DNA from: an uncultured Bacteroidales bacterium
GTDB lineage: Bacteria > Bacteroidota > Bacteroidia > Bacteroidales > Marinilabiliaceae
Direction: 5' to 3'
Assembly: GCA_934717675.1 (NCBI GenBank)
Contig: CAKUYZ010000002.1
Span: 62,001-126,000, forward strand
Length of the DNA: 64,000 bases
Shown: piece by piece, positions 43,764 through 53,411 of the stretch
How positions within the stretch are numbered: the stretch's first letter is position 1
Layout: each line of letters begins with the position of its first letter
Position numbers and translations under genes: made by a program
Notes under the pieces: generated by a model
What the model saw: only the letters and a program-made list of their open reading frames with translations
Told to the model about the DNA's origin: nothing
Database searches by the model: none

Positions 43764-44459
43764 ATGGAAGTCAAAAAATCGCCGAAAGCCGACCTTGAGG
43801 GGAAGAAGATAATCTTCTCCGAAATTGGTTTAGCCGTGGCCTTAGGCTTGACTCTCGCGGCCTTTGAGTGGACGTCTCACGACGTCAGCATCAAAGACAT
43901 CGAGGTTGTGGAGCAGGCGGCGGTCGAGGAGGATATGGTTCCCATAACCACTCAGGACCAGATTAAGCCACCGCCACCACCACCGCCGCCGCCACCGGTG
44001 GCCGACGCCCTCACCATCGTGGACAACGACACCGAGATAAATGAGGACTTCGAGCTCAACGACACCGAGGCCGATGACAATACCGAGTTTGAGATTCGCG
44101 ACCTTGAGACCCATGTGGTGGAGGAGGAGGAGCCCGCCGAGCAGGAGGCTTTCCTCATTGTGGAGCAGATGCCCGTCTTCCCGGGTGGCGATGAGGCCTT
44201 GCGCCGCTACCTCGTCACCGAGGTCAAGTATCCGGTCATAGCCCACGAGAACGGCATCCAGGGCCGCGTCTTCGTCAAGTTCGTCATTGCGGCGGACGGC
44301 ACGGTCACCAATGTCGATGTGGCCAGGCCATTTGACCCTAACTTGGACCGTGAGGCCATACGCGTGGTCAAGTCAATGCCCAAATGGGCCCCTGGCAAGC
44401 AGCGCGGCAAAGCCGTCAGGGTGCACTATATGGTGCCCATCAATTTTGTGATCCAGTAG
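43764..44459 (+). CDS. tonB: TonB energy transducer, copy 2 (tandem paralogue)
   Basis: 231 aa, the same length and layout as copy 1: membrane helix at about 19-36, ten-Pro run, acidic linker, C-terminal domain from about 145. By eye only about five residues differ in the first half, against about twenty-two in the second half, which contacts the receptor TonB box. The proline run and motif QMPVFPGG are kept. A recent tandem duplication with later divergence of the receptor-contact end is the simplest reading. Different receptor preferences are possible but unproven. Confidence 0.92.
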   Translation: MEVKKSPKADLEGKKIIFSEIGLAVALGLTLAAFEWTSHDVSIKDIEVVEQAAVEEDMVPITTQDQIKPPPPPPPPPPVADALTIVDNDTEINEDFELNDTEADDNTEFEIRDLETHVVEEEEPAEQEAFLIVEQMPVFPGGDEALRRYLVTEVKYPVIAHENGIQGRVFVKFVIAADGTVTNVDVARPFDPNLDREAIRVVKSMPKWAPGKQRGKAVRVHYMVPINFVIQ

Positions 44460-44491
44460 CGGGAGCCGCTCCCGAGCCTGCGATATGATAT

Positions 44492-44532
44492 GCGAGGCCG
44501 TCTGCCGTTTTGGCGTGGCGGCCTCGCTTTTT
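44492..44532 (+). terminator. Terminator after tonB copy 2
   Basis: GCGAGGCCG (44492-44500) pairs with CGGCCTCGC (44519-44527), followed by TTTTT. A small GGGAG-ccg-CTCCC hairpin lies directly after the stop codon. Confidence 0.88.
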
Positions 44533-44570
44533 GTTGCCTGGCGGCGCAAGCAAAGAAATTGCCATTTGCG

Positions 44571-44601
44571 GTTGCCAATACGTTATTGAGTAGTAACTTC
44601 G
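44571..44601 (+). promoter_or_regulatory. Probable promoter of the panC operon
   Basis: GTTG (44571-44574), 19-nt spacer, TAACTTCG (44594-44601); one mismatch in each box against the Bacteroidota consensus. It lies 30 nt before panC. Confidence 0.5.
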
Positions 44602-44631
44602 CGGCGATAAAATATTCACTGTAAAGAAAAA

Positions 44632-45480
44632 ATGGAAGTCATCAGCACAATCGCGGATCTGAAGCGCCGCGTGGCCGATGCCCGCCAGTCCGGCCGCTCG
44701 GTCGGGCTTGTGCCCACAATGGGGGCGCTTCACGTCGGGCACCTTTCGCTCGTAAAGCGCGCGTGCGCCGAGTGCGACTTTGTCGTTGTCAGCGTCTTTG
44801 TCAACCCCACGCAGTTCAACAACCCAGAGGATCTGCGCACCTATCCGCGCACCCTCGATGCCGACGTGGCGCTGCTCGACGCCAACACACAGGCCGATAT
44901 TGTGTTCGCCCCCTCGGCCGAGGAGGTATACCCTGTGCCGGACACCCGCGTCTTCAACCTTGGCCCGGTGGCCGAGGTGATGGAAGGGGCGCATCGCCCA
45001 GGCCATTTTAACGGGGTCTGCCAGATTGTCTCCAAGCTCTTCGCCTACGTGTCGCCAGACAAGGCCTACTTCGGCGAGAAAGATTTCCAGCAGATAGCCG
45101 TCATCCGGCAGATGGTCAAGGAGTGCGACTTCAAGCTCGACATTGTGGCCTGCCCCATTGTCCGAGAGGAGGACGGCTTGGCCGTAAGCTCGCGAAACAC
45201 GCTCCTGACGCCGGAGCACAGGGCCGCCGCGCCGCATATTCACGCCGTGCTGGAAGAGTCTCGAAAGCATATGGCGGACATGACGCCGGCGCGGCTTGTG
45301 GACTGGACTGTGGCCAAGGTCAACGAAAACCCGCTTCTCAAAGTGGAGTATTATGAGATTGTTGACGCGCTCACGCTCCAACCAATAAAAAATTGGTCAG
45401 AGACCAGCCAGCCCGTGGGCTGCATCACCGTGCAGGCCGGCGCCGTCAGGCTCATTGACAATATTCAACTGACAAAATAA
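44632..45480 (+). CDS. panC: Pantothenate synthetase (pantoate-beta-alanine ligase)
   Basis: Joins pantoate and beta-alanine with ATP to make pantothenate, in the cytoplasm. 282 aa, typical length. The nucleotidyltransferase-fold motifs are all visible: [18 protein letters not shown] (HxGH, about 27-44), [29 protein letters not shown], and [17 protein letters not shown] with a later SSRNTLL. panD, which makes beta-alanine, follows 16 nt later, so the two supply one pathway. Confidence 0.97.
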   Translation: MEVISTIADLKRRVADARQSGRSVGLVPTMGALHVGHLSLVKRACAECDFVVVSVFVNPTQFNNPEDLRTYPRTLDADVALLDANTQADIVFAPSAEEVYPVPDTRVFNLGPVAEVMEGAHRPGHFNGVCQIVSKLFAYVSPDKAYFGEKDFQQIAVIRQMVKECDFKLDIVACPIVREEDGLAVSSRNTLLTPEHRAAAPHIHAVLEESRKHMADMTPARLVDWTVAKVNENPLLKVEYYEIVDALTLQPIKNWSETSQPVGCITVQAGAVRLIDNIQLTK

Positions 45481-45496
45481 GAAAGGGTCGCTAGCC

Positions 45497-45850
45497 ATGT
45501 TCATCACTCTGATGAAATCCAAGATCCACGACGTCTCCGTCACCCAGAGCGACCTCAACTACGTCGGCAGCATCACCATTGACGAGGATCTGATGGACGC
45601 TGCTGGCATCGTGGTGGGGGAGAAGGTGCAGGTGGTCAACAACAATAACGGCGAGAGGCTTGAGACCTACGCCATTGCTGGCAAGCGCGGCTCTGGCACC
45701 ATATGCCTCAACGGCGCGGCCGCGCGAAAGGTGGCCGTGGGCGATGTGGTCATCATCATCTCCTACGCCATCATGACGGCCGAGGAGGCCAAAACCTTCA
45801 AACCCAAAGTCATATTCCCAGACACTCTGACAAACAAGTTGGTGCGTTGA
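45497..45850 (+). CDS. panD: Aspartate 1-decarboxylase proenzyme
   Basis: 117 aa. It cleaves itself between Gly24 and Ser25 (YVGSITID) to create a pyruvoyl cofactor, then decarboxylates aspartate to beta-alanine for PanC. Further family marks are [10 protein letters not shown] and the [17 protein letters not shown] region. It lies between panC and the DUF2723 gene, whose TTG start overlaps the panD stop by 2 nt. Confidence 0.97.
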   Translation: MFITLMKSKIHDVSVTQSDLNYVGSITIDEDLMDAAGIVVGEKVQVVNNNNGERLETYAIAGKRGSGTICLNGAAARKVAVGDVVIIISYAIMTAEEAKTFKPKVIFPDTLTNKLVR

Positions 45851-48687
45851 CCGTTTGGCAAAATTTCACCAGCGCGGCAAAGGGCTGGGCAGGTGGCGGG
45901 TTTCCCGTCTTCTGCCTGGCCTTTGTGGTCTATGCGCTCACCGTCTGCCCCACCGTCTCGTTGTGGGATTCCGGCGAGTTTGTCTGTTGCGCCGCGGGGC
46001 TAGACGTTGGCCACCCGCCTGGCGCGCCGCTCTATTGGCTCGTGTTGCGCTTGGCCGTCTTGCTCTTCCCTGCGGGGCGTGAGGCTTTGGCGTGCGCCAT
46101 GGCCTCGGCGGCTTGTTGCGCGGCGGCGGCCGCAGTGTTGTCTCTTTGCGTCCGGCGACTTCTGTCTTGGGCGTGGCCTGCCGCCCCGCGGGTTGTTTTG
46201 CGCGCCGCGGGTTTCGCCGCTGGCATGTCATGGGCCGTGTGCGGCAGCGTGTGGGCCGTGGCGGTCGAGACCGAGGTCTATGGCGCGGCCGTCTTGCTCG
46301 GCTTTCTTGTCTTGTGGCTCGCTTTGCGTTGGCGTGGCGGTGGCTCACCGCGTCTGCTCTTATTGGCCGCCTTTGTCGTCGGCCTGCAGGCTGGCGTCCA
46401 TTGGCTGGGGTGGCTTCTGCTGCCGGTCTCTGCGCTCGTTGTCGGCGGGGCGTGGGGGCGTCGGGGGGCTCTTGTCGGCTTCCTTGGCGGTTGTGTCGGC
46501 GTGGCGGCTCTGGTGTGGCTGGCCTCTGGCGGGGCGTTTGAGGCTGCGGCCATGGCCGATGTCTTGTGTGTAAACGTCTTGGGGCTTCCTCTTGGCGTGG
46601 GGTGGGGTGTCCTTGCTGTCACGCCGCCCGCCACCATGCTCCTTGTCGCGGCTCGCGGGCGTGGCCTTGTCGCCTCGCTCTGCCTTGGCTGTTTCCTTGT
46701 CTCGCTCGGCTTTTTGACCTACGCCTTGCCGCTCGTCCGTGCCATGGGCGGCGTGGCCGTGAGCGTTTCCTCTCCCTCCTGCTCCCAACGGTTGCTGGAC
46801 TATATGGGCCGCAGGCAGTATGGCAGCCGCCCCTTGCTCCACGGCCCCACCTACGCCTCGCGGCCCGATGGCGTCGTCTCCGAGCCCCGCATGGCTTTTT
46901 CTGACTCTCTTGGCCGCTACGAGCCTTCCGTCGAGCCAGTCCGCTACTCATACCCCTCCGACCAGCTCTCCCTCTTCCCGCGCATGACGGAGGAGGGACC
47001 CGAGGCCCTTTGGGCCTACCGCGTGTGGGCTTCGCCATACGGATGGCCCGACTCGGTGCCAGACCTGGCGGCCAATGTGCGATTCTTCGTCTCTTATCAG
47101 CTTGGCCACATGATGGCGCGCTACGTCTTGTGGAATTTCTGCGGACGGCAGAACGACGTCATCGGAGACGGTGGCTATGCCGCCGGCAACTTCATAAGCG
47201 GCGTCATGCCGCTAGACCGCGCCCGGTTGCATCTTGTGGAGTATGACCCTCCATCGTCTGGCCGCGTCGCCCTCTTCGGTTTGCCGCTCCTTGCGGCCGT
47301 TGTCGGTCTCTGCCTGCTATTTCGTCGCGGTCGTCGTCGGCTGCTCGTCGTCGTTGGCTTGTGGCTGCTGCTCTGCGGCCCGGCTTTGGCGTTCTATGTC
47401 AACATGCCGCCTTTTGAGCCGCGTGAGCGCGACTATATCTTCCTGCCGCTCTACGCCGCCTTCTGCCTTGGCATAGGAGTCTCGGTCTGCGCCCTCTGTC
47501 ACCGTTTGATGTCTTGCCGTGTCGCGCCTTGGCTTCACGGGCTCTTGGTGTGCGCTGTTGCCGCGTCTTTGCCTGTCCTCATGTGTCGGCAGGGTTGGGC
47601 GGCGTCCGATCGCTCTGGCGGCTCCGTGGCCGAGGGCATGGCCGTGAGCCTGCTCAACCTTTGCCCGCCAGACGCCATTGTCATCACGGGAGGAGACAAT
47701 GACACCTATCCGCTCTGGTATGCCCAGCAGGTCTTGGGCCACAGGCGAGACGTGCGCGTGGTCAACTATGGGCTTCTCTCGGCCGATTGGCACGTGGCCT
47801 CGCTCCTCCGTCCTGGGCGGGCCGACGCTCCTCTTGCCATGCGGTTTGGCCATCTGACGGCAGAGCGTCACCTGTCTGGGCTATACATCTCCCCCAACGG
47901 GCGAGACACGCTCTCGCTCAGCGACGTAAGGGAAATATCGACCGAGGGGGGCGACGTGGTGTGTTGTCTGCCCGCTGCCAATGTGCAGATCCCATTGGCC
48001 GACACCTCGGTGACCATCTCGCCCAGTTGTGAGTGGCTAGGAGGGCAGGAACTCATGTTGCTAGATATCATAGCCTCCAACCCAGGCCGCAAGATTTGCC
48101 TGTTGCCCGGCGCTGTGCCGGAGGAACTGGGCTTGTCTCGTTGGCTCTTCGATGTTGGCCCTGTGGCATATCTGGAGCCGCGCCTCGGACGGGCTGAGCC
48201 CATGAGGCTTTGGAGGCTTCTCCGTGGCGCGGTGCGCCTGCCCGATGCAGACCGCTGTCCGCCATCGGCCGATGAGGCTGCCCAGTTGCGCCGTCTGTGT
48301 TTTCGCCAAATGTGCGCCCGTGTGGCGGACGAGGCCCTCTCGCATGCCGACACTGTGGCCGCCCGCGAGGCTTTGACCCGCTCTCTGGCTTGGATGCCGC
48401 CTAGCGTAGAGCCGGAAGACACCGCGCTCTTGCAGACGGCCACGCTGCTCCATCGGGCCTCCATGCCTGGCTTGGCGCGAGACGTGCTAATTCATGTTGC
48501 CGACCGTCTGTCGGCGCGTCTTCGTTGGGCCGCCGCCTTGCGCCATGCCGCGCCTCTAGCGTCTCGGTCCATGAGGCGAGGCGCGGTGGCCCTTGTGCCG
48601 CCACTCATCGATGCCCTCCAATCCACGGGCAATGCAGACGTGGCCGTCTCTTTGGCCGATGTGGTGCGGTTCGCCCCTCCTGATTGA
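45847..48687 (+). CDS. DUF2723 multi-spanning membrane protein (TMEM260-like, probable glycosyltransferase)
   Basis: 946 aa. I place the start at the TTG at 45847, overlapping the panD stop (TTGA), since it lies directly before the conserved domain and no in-frame ATG is nearby; the upstream open frame is inside panD. About ten membrane helices fill residues 15-560. The DUF2723 signature [19 protein letters not shown] (about 39-57) and HPPGAPLYW follow at the start; [17 protein letters not shown] and [10 protein letters not shown] mark the soluble part. The family is related to TMEM260, an O-mannosyltransferase, so a lipid-sugar-using protein glycosyltransferase role is plausible but inferred. 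Confidence 0.82.
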   Translation: MTVWQNFTSAAKGWAGGGFPVFCLAFVVYALTVCPTVSLWDSGEFVCCAAGLDVGHPPGAPLYWLVLRLAVLLFPAGREALACAMASAACCAAAAAVLSLCVRRLLSWAWPAAPRVVLRAAGFAAGMSWAVCGSVWAVAVETEVYGAAVLLGFLVLWLALRWRGGGSPRLLLLAAFVVGLQAGVHWLGWLLLPVSALVVGGAWGRRGALVGFLGGCVGVAALVWLASGGAFEAAAMADVLCVNVLGLPLGVGWGVLAVTPPATMLLVAARGRGLVASLCLGCFLVSLGFLTYALPLVRAMGGVAVSVSSPSCSQRLLDYMGRRQYGSRPLLHGPTYASRPDGVVSEPRMAFSDSLGRYEPSVEPVRYSYPSDQLSLFPRMTEEGPEALWAYRVWASPYGWPDSVPDLAANVRFFVSYQLGHMMARYVLWNFCGRQNDVIGDGGYAAGNFISGVMPLDRARLHLVEYDPPSSGRVALFGLPLLAAVVGLCLLFRRGRRRLLVVVGLWLLLCGPALAFYVNMPPFEPRERDYIFLPLYAAFCLGIGVSVCALCHRLMSCRVAPWLHGLLVCAVAASLPVLMCRQGWAASDRSGGSVAEGMAVSLLNLCPPDAIVITGGDNDTYPLWYAQQVLGHRRDVRVVNYGLLSADWHVASLLRPGRADAPLAMRFGHLTAERHLSGLYISPNGRDTLSLSDVREISTEGGDVVCCLPAANVQIPLADTSVTISPSCEWLGGQELMLLDIIASNPGRKICLLPGAVPEELGLSRWLFDVGPVAYLEPRLGRAEPMRLWRLLRGAVRLPDADRCPPSADEAAQLRRLCFRQMCARVADEALSHADTVAAREALTRSLAWMPPSVEPEDTALLQTATLLHRASMPGLARDVLIHVADRLSARLRWAAALRHAAPLASRSMRRGAVALVPPLIDALQSTGNADVAVSLADVVRFAPPD

Positions 48688-48693
48688 GGGGCT

Positions 48694-48725
48694 GTTGGTT
48701 TTGAGCGTTTGTTTTTGTAACTTAG
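48694..48725 (+). promoter_or_regulatory. Probable promoter of the sensor kinase gene
   Basis: GTTG (48694-48697), a 20-nt spacer, TAACTTAG (48718-48725): one mismatch in each box. The start codon follows 40 nt later. Confidence 0.5.
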
Positions 48726-48765
48726 CGATGATCCAATGTAACGCAATAGGCCATACGCTCAAAAG

Positions 48766-51700
48766 ATGTCTCTGTCGGGTGGGATATATGAGAGGCTGAC
48801 ACAGAGCGGTGTCTTTTGGTGGGATGCTTCTGCCAAGAAGGAGTTTGAGGTCAGCGACAATTTTAGAGAATTTCTCGGGCTGAAACAGAATGCTTTCGGC
48901 CTCAAGACTCTTGTCTTGTTTGTAGACAGGGAGGCCGTTGGCGTCTTCTATCGCAAGGCCTATGCCGGAGAGAAGGAGTGGCGCACCGTTTTCCGCATCG
49001 ATGGGCGAGACTGCGTGTTGCGCATTGTCCGCCTTTCGGGCTACAATGACCCCGATGGAGTCCACCACTCCATGGGCACGGCCGTTGTTGACGCTCCGGC
49101 TGGCGGTGTGCCGTTGCGCTCTGGCGGAGACGCAGATCCCGCCACGGTCTCCATTTTTGATAATCAGGTCTTCTCCAATTCGTCTTTTCAAGACCAGTCG
49201 CAAGTGTCGGTCTACGATCTTGTGGCCGACATGCTGCGGGCTTTCCGAGTCCACTTTGCGTCCGATGTCGTAGCCTCGGCGTGGAAGATCACGGGGCGGC
49301 CAGCCGAGTTTCTGTGTATAGCCAATGCGGGCGGTTTCGCCACGGCCGAGCGGCGCGACCTTCTTAAGCCCGGGGCAAGGGCCGTGTCTCACATCATGGA
49401 GCAAGTGGTGGGGTCTTTCGGGGTCCACGTGATTGACAATTTTGACGAGCTGGCCAAGACCTACCCCTCCGAGATCAAGGGCATCCGGGCCGCCGGCTGT
49501 CAAGAGGTCATGACGTGCGCGGTCCGCGCCTTGGGGTCGGGCCTCCCGCGAGGCTTCGTCTCCTGCTGCTCGGCCTCGGCCCGTGGGTGGACGCTGGAGG
49601 AGAAACAGCGCATCCAGCTCCTCGCCGACTCGCTCTCCGTCCTTATGGCGCAGTCCGACGCCTACGGCAAGATGCGTCATCAGCTCGTTTTGACCCGGTT
49701 GGCCTGCGAGGCCGGAGGCTTCTACACATGGCAGTGGGATGTCAAGGCCCACAAGAGATACGTACTTATGCCCGATGGAAGCCTTGAGCTCGCCTCCTAC
49801 GAGCTGCTCTCGCATCGCAACGACTACGCCCGCCTGGCCAACGCCTATTGCGATGTCGCCGCCGGAAAGACAAAAGGTTTCAAGCTGAGGCTGAGGCTGC
49901 GCACGCAGGCCGAGGGGCAGATGATGTGGTTCGACGTCTCCACACGTGTGGTGGAGGCCGAAGCCGATGGCCAGGCCAAAATCATTGTCGGAGTGGCCAA
50001 AAACGTAGATGAAGAGGTGGCGCAAGAGGCCGAGAGGCATAAGGTCCGGCAGTTCCAAAACTCCATATATAACCGCATACCGGCCGTCATTGCTTTTTGC
50101 GACACGCAAGGCCGGCAGCAATATATCAACGAGCGCAGTGTCGAGGTCTTCGGCTTGCGCCACTCTGTGGATCATCTGGACATCAACATCTTCGACAGCC
50201 CCATATTCTCCGACGAGCAGAAGATGTCCATCAGGATGCATGACAGCTGCGACTTCAACGTCCAATACGACTTCAAGAAAGTGACGGCGGCGGGCTACTA
50301 CCGCACCTTCCGCACCGATGTTGTCGAGATGAACGTCAGGGTCAGCAAGCTCTACTCGGGCGGCGCCATGACGGGCTATCTCCTCGTCTTTACAGACACG
50401 TCTATGCTCGTGGTGCAGAGGCGCCGACTGCAGCTCTTCAACAACTTCTTTGCGGAGATTGGCCGATTTTCAAAGCTTGGTGTGTGCCAAATGGGCCCCG
50501 GGGGCTTCGCCTCAGCTCAGTGGAACGCCAACTTGGGCCAGCTCGTCGGCACGCTGGAGCAAGGCCCAGGGCTTGCGTCGGCAGGCATGGAGCCTGCCGA
50601 CCTCGAGGCGGTGAATAAAAATCTGGCCCTCGTGGCCGATGGTCGCCTGCCGGCTTTTCACCGCGACGTTAAGGTGCACCTGCCCGATGGCGTCCACATC
50701 ATAGACCTCCATTTCTCTTATTCGCGCACGGTGGAGGCCATCACGGCCATCTCGACAGACATCACGGAGAGCCGCGAGAGGGAGAAGACCATCATACGCG
50801 CCTTGCGCAAGGCGGAGCAGGTGGAGAGCCTCAGGGCCAGGTTCTTCGGCAACATCAGCCACGAGATCCGCACGCCTCTCAACGCCATTGTCGGCTTCTC
50901 CAGCCTCATTGCGCAAATGCAGGCCGACGGCCCCGTGGCGCGCTATGCGCAGATAATAAAGACAAACAATGAGCAGCTGCTCAACCTCGTTGACGGCATC
51001 ATGGAGCTCTCCCAGCTCCAGTCTGGCAACAGGCGCATTGCCAAGCAGATGACGGAGGTCGATGAAATCCTTTCCGATGTCCACGACCGCATGGCCGGCT
51101 CGGAGCGAGACGGAGTGCAGTTCCTGGTCTCGCATGAGGCCTCAATGCGAGGCCTGCGCGCCCCGCTAGATAAGCTGGCCGTGGAGCAGATCCTCTGCAA
51201 GCTGCTTTCCAACGCGTTTCAATATACTGACTCCGGCTGCGTCATGATATGGGCGCAAGTCGAGGTCCCGAACATCGTGTTCCATGTCTCAGACACCGGG
51301 TGCGGAATTCAGCGAGACAAACTCGAGTGCATCTTCGACGTCTTTGTCAAGCTCAATCCTTTCCGCTCCGGCGCGGGGCTTGGGTTGCCCATCTGCCGAG
51401 GTTTGGCCAGGCAGATGGGTGGAGATGTCTTCGCCGAGTCCACCGTTGGCCAAGGGTCGCACTTCTGGCTCTCACTCCCGCTCTTCGCAGAGGCGGGGGA
51501 AGACATGCTGACGAACGGCTCTCGGAAAAATGTGGCCGTCTTGACCCAGGCGGAGGGACTCACGACCGCTGTCTCCATGATTTTGCCCGAGTGTAACGTC
51601 TTCCGCACAGATAGGCTCGACATGTCCAAAGTTTGGATGGACAACCGCCCATTGCTCTCCATCATCGACGTCCGCGCCTGTCCCGATGTCGTTGTCAAGT

Positions 51701-51912
51701 TTGTCGGCAACATGCGCTCCTTCGGTTCTGACTACAAGATCGTCGTCATCAACACCCAAGATAGTGGCGTTGACGATGATGAGCTCCGAGCCGCTGGTGC
51801 CGATGCCGTGGCCACGGCTCCTCTCACGTCCGCCTCGCTTTCCGCCACCCTGGCCTCCGTGCTGCCGCCCGACGTCAGCGTACGCCCTGGCGATGGCAAG
51901 ATAGCTTCTTAA
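48766..51912 (+). CDS. Soluble multi-PAS hybrid sensor histidine kinase with degenerate receiver
   Basis: 1048 aa and no membrane segment or signal peptide, so a cytoplasmic sensor. The first 680 residues hold several PAS-like and probably one GAF-like module (PAS-like near 10-110, 330-440 and 450-570). The kinase core is complete: phospho-acceptor His699 in FGNISHEIRTPLNAI, N box LLSNAFQYT, G1 SDTGCGI, and G2 GAGLGLPICRGLARQMGG. The C-terminal 120 residues look like a receiver in which the acidic pair is replaced (VAVLTQAE), the active Asp seems kept (SIIDVRACPD), but the Thr and Lys positions are lost (VVINTQ, ATAPL). No DNA-binding domain follows. Ligand and partner are unknown. Confidence 0.82.
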   Translation: MSLSGGIYERLTQSGVFWWDASAKKEFEVSDNFREFLGLKQNAFGLKTLVLFVDREAVGVFYRKAYAGEKEWRTVFRIDGRDCVLRIVRLSGYNDPDGVHHSMGTAVVDAPAGGVPLRSGGDADPATVSIFDNQVFSNSSFQDQSQVSVYDLVADMLRAFRVHFASDVVASAWKITGRPAEFLCIANAGGFATAERRDLLKPGARAVSHIMEQVVGSFGVHVIDNFDELAKTYPSEIKGIRAAGCQEVMTCAVRALGSGLPRGFVSCCSASARGWTLEEKQRIQLLADSLSVLMAQSDAYGKMRHQLVLTRLACEAGGFYTWQWDVKAHKRYVLMPDGSLELASYELLSHRNDYARLANAYCDVAAGKTKGFKLRLRLRTQAEGQMMWFDVSTRVVEAEADGQAKIIVGVAKNVDEEVAQEAERHKVRQFQNSIYNRIPAVIAFCDTQGRQQYINERSVEVFGLRHSVDHLDINIFDSPIFSDEQKMSIRMHDSCDFNVQYDFKKVTAAGYYRTFRTDVVEMNVRVSKLYSGGAMTGYLLVFTDTSMLVVQRRRLQLFNNFFAEIGRFSKLGVCQMGPGGFASAQWNANLGQLVGTLEQGPGLASAGMEPADLEAVNKNLALVADGRLPAFHRDVKVHLPDGVHIIDLHFSYSRTVEAITAISTDITESREREKTIIRALRKAEQVESLRARFFGNISHEIRTPLNAIVGFSSLIAQMQADGPVARYAQIIKTNNEQLLNLVDGIMELSQLQSGNRRIAKQMTEVDEILSDVHDRMAGSERDGVQFLVSHEASMRGLRAPLDKLAVEQILCKLLSNAFQYTDSGCVMIWAQVEVPNIVFHVSDTGCGIQRDKLECIFDVFVKLNPFRSGAGLGLPICRGLARQMGGDVFAESTVGQGSHFWLSLPLFAEAGEDMLTNGSRKNVAVLTQAEGLTTAVSMILPECNVFRTDRLDMSKVWMDNRPLLSIIDVRACPDVVVKFVGNMRSFGSDYKIVVINTQDSGVDDDELRAAGADAVATAPLTSASLSATLASVLPPDVSVRPGDGKIAS

Positions 51913-51926
51913 AACCGTTTAAACAG

Positions 51927-52850
51927 ATGAATCAAAGGCTGTTAAGGCCTGGCGGCTCCATTGCCGTCGTCGCCCCATCGGGGGCTCTGGATCCCTCGCT
52001 GCTAGATGGTGGCGTGGCCGCCCTGCGCGGGGCTGGCTATCGCGTCGATGTCTTGCCCAGTGTGCGCGGGGCGGCGCAAGGCGTCTTTGCCGCTTCTGAC
52101 GAGGCCCGCGCTGCCGACTTGGCTGAGGCCCTCTCGCGCCCTGATGTAGATGCCGTGTGGTGCGCCCGCGGTGGCTATGGGGCCATGCGCGCCATCATGG
52201 CCCTTGACGCCCGTGGTGGCTGGCGGAGCGTTTTTTCCCAAACCGACAAGGTCGTTGTGGGTTTTAGTGACATCACGGCCATCCATTCCGCCACGGTCTG
52301 TTGCGGCGGGGTGGGGGTCTTGGGCCCCATGCTCAAGCACTTGGCTCTTCATGGCATTGGCTCGCCCGATGTCGTTGCCACCCTAGACGCACTCCAAGGC
52401 AAACCCATAAGCATCCGCTGCACCCCGCGGCAGGGCAGCGTGAGCGGGCAGGCCGCGGGGCGGCTCATTGGCGGCAACCTCTCCATCCTCTATTCCATGA
52501 TGTCCACCCCGCTCATGCCGCGCCCCGATGGTTGCCTGCTCTTCATTGAAGATTTGGCTGAATATCGCTACCATATCGACCGCATGATACGCTCCTTGCG
52601 CTTCTCAGGCTTCTTGGCCAGATTGGCTGGCGTGGTGGTGGGGCAGATGACGGGCATGAAAGACGGGGCCACGCCCTTTGGCCGCACGGCCTACGAGGTG
52701 GTGGCCGACGCCGTGGCGGACTACGGCTACCCAGTCTTGCTCGGTTTCCCGTCGGGTCACGATCCCAAGGAGAACTATCCCGTCTTGCTCGGGGCGGAGG
52801 GTTGCCTCCAGGTGGCGGACGGCGAGGCCTGCCTCACAATGGGATTCTGA
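51927..52850 (+). CDS. ldcA: LD-carboxypeptidase (peptidase S66), muramoyltetrapeptide carboxypeptidase
   Basis: 307 aa without a signal peptide. Cleaves the terminal D-Ala from peptidoglycan tetrapeptides during cytoplasmic recycling. S66 features: IAVVAPSGALDPS at the start, CARGGYGAMR, the nucleophile Ser114 in GFSDIT, the Glu in LFIEDLAEYRYHIDRM, and the His in GFPSGHDPKENY, completing the Ser-Glu-His triad. It lies 14 nt after the sensor kinase gene and may share its transcript. A microcin-immunity (MccF-like) role exists in the same family, but no microcin genes are near. Confidence 0.88.
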   Translation: MNQRLLRPGGSIAVVAPSGALDPSLLDGGVAALRGAGYRVDVLPSVRGAAQGVFAASDEARAADLAEALSRPDVDAVWCARGGYGAMRAIMALDARGGWRSVFSQTDKVVVGFSDITAIHSATVCCGGVGVLGPMLKHLALHGIGSPDVVATLDALQGKPISIRCTPRQGSVSGQAAGRLIGGNLSILYSMMSTPLMPRPDGCLLFIEDLAEYRYHIDRMIRSLRFSGFLARLAGVVVGQMTGMKDGATPFGRTAYEVVADAVADYGYPVLLGFPSGHDPKENYPVLLGAEGCLQVADGEACLTMGF

Positions 52851-52872
52851 CGGCAAAAAATAACTCCAGCGT

Positions 52873-52904
52873 ATTGCGCGAGATAAAAATAAAACCTAAT
52901 TTTG
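52873..52904 (+). promoter_or_regulatory. Promoter of the tRNA-Gln cluster
   Basis: ATTG (52873-52876), 20-nt spacer, TAATTTTG (52897-52904). The -7 box is a full match and the -33 box has one mismatch. The first tRNA starts 45 nt later. Confidence 0.7.
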
Positions 52905-52949
52905 CATCGTCATTCCAACGGGAGCGGCAAATTAAAAACTTGGTTTGAT

Positions 52950-53020
52950 TGCCCTATAGTATAAAGGTAGTACAGAAGATTCTGGTTCTTTTAGTCTGGG
53001 TTCGAATCCTGGTGGGGCAA
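52950..53020 (+). tRNA. tRNA-Gln (anticodon CTG), copy 1
   Basis: Acceptor TGCCCTA pairs with TGGGGCA; D stem GTAT/GTAC; anticodon stem GAAGA/TCTTT around loop TTCTGGT, giving anticodon CTG (reads CAG); T loop TTCGAAT. Discriminator A at 53020, no encoded CCA. The weak U1-A72 pair is usual for glutamine tRNAs. Confidence 0.95.
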
Positions 53021-53065
53021 CAAATTCTTTGACGACGGAAGACGTCGTTGGAGATTTGCAAGGAT

Positions 53066-53136
53066 TGTCCCGTAGTATAATGGCAGTACAGGAGATTTTG
53101 GTTCTCTTAGACAGGGTTCGAATCCTTGCGGGACAA
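53066..53136 (+). tRNA. tRNA-Gln (anticodon TTG)
   Basis: Acceptor TGTCCCG pairs with CGGGACA; anticodon stem GGAGA/TCTCT around loop TTTTGGT, anticodon TTG (reads CAA and wobbles to CAG). T arm CAGGG-TTCGAAT-CCTTG. Discriminator A at 53136, CCA not encoded. Confidence 0.95.
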
Positions 53137-53154
53137 CTTTTTGAGTTTATTTTT

Positions 53155-53225
53155 TGCCCTATAGTATAAAGGTAGTACAGAAGATTCTGGTTCTTTTAGT
53201 CTGGGTTCGAATCCTGGTGGGGCAA
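53155..53225 (+). tRNA. tRNA-Gln (anticodon CTG), copy 2
   Basis: Identical over its full length to the tRNA at 52950-53020, including two bases beyond the 3' end. It completes a three-gene glutamine tRNA cluster closed by a terminator. Confidence 0.95.
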
Positions 53226-53237
53226 CAGTCAGATATG

Positions 53238-53274
53238 GCGGAGCAAGGCGATTGTCTTGCTCCGCTTTCTCTTT
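53238..53274 (+). terminator. Terminator of the tRNA-Gln cluster
   Basis: GCGGAGCAAG (53238-53247) pairs with CTTGCTCCGC (53256-53265) around an 8-nt loop, followed by TTTCTCTTT. Confidence 0.92.
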
Positions 53275-53349
53275 ATGCATCCTTCGTCACTTCCCATATG
53301 TAGAAACGTGTCGTGACCTGTCTCCCTCCAAGCTCGGCAAAACTCCGAC

Positions 53350-53386
53350 AAAAAAAGCCGTGCCAACCATAAAAGATCGGCACGGC
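53350..53386 (-). terminator. Terminator of kdsB
   Basis: GCCGTGCC (53357-53364) pairs with GGCACGGC (53379-53386). On the minus strand seven T residues follow the stem. It is 26 nt past the kdsB stop. Confidence 0.9.
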
Positions 53387-53411
53387 AACGTCTCGCCCCT
53401 TATGGTTGCGG

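Noticed and set aside
48556..50265. 569-codon minus-strand open frame spanning the end of the DUF2723 gene and the sensor kinase gene
   Set aside because: No recognisable protein features; it covers the antisense of two well-supported genes and the promoter between them.
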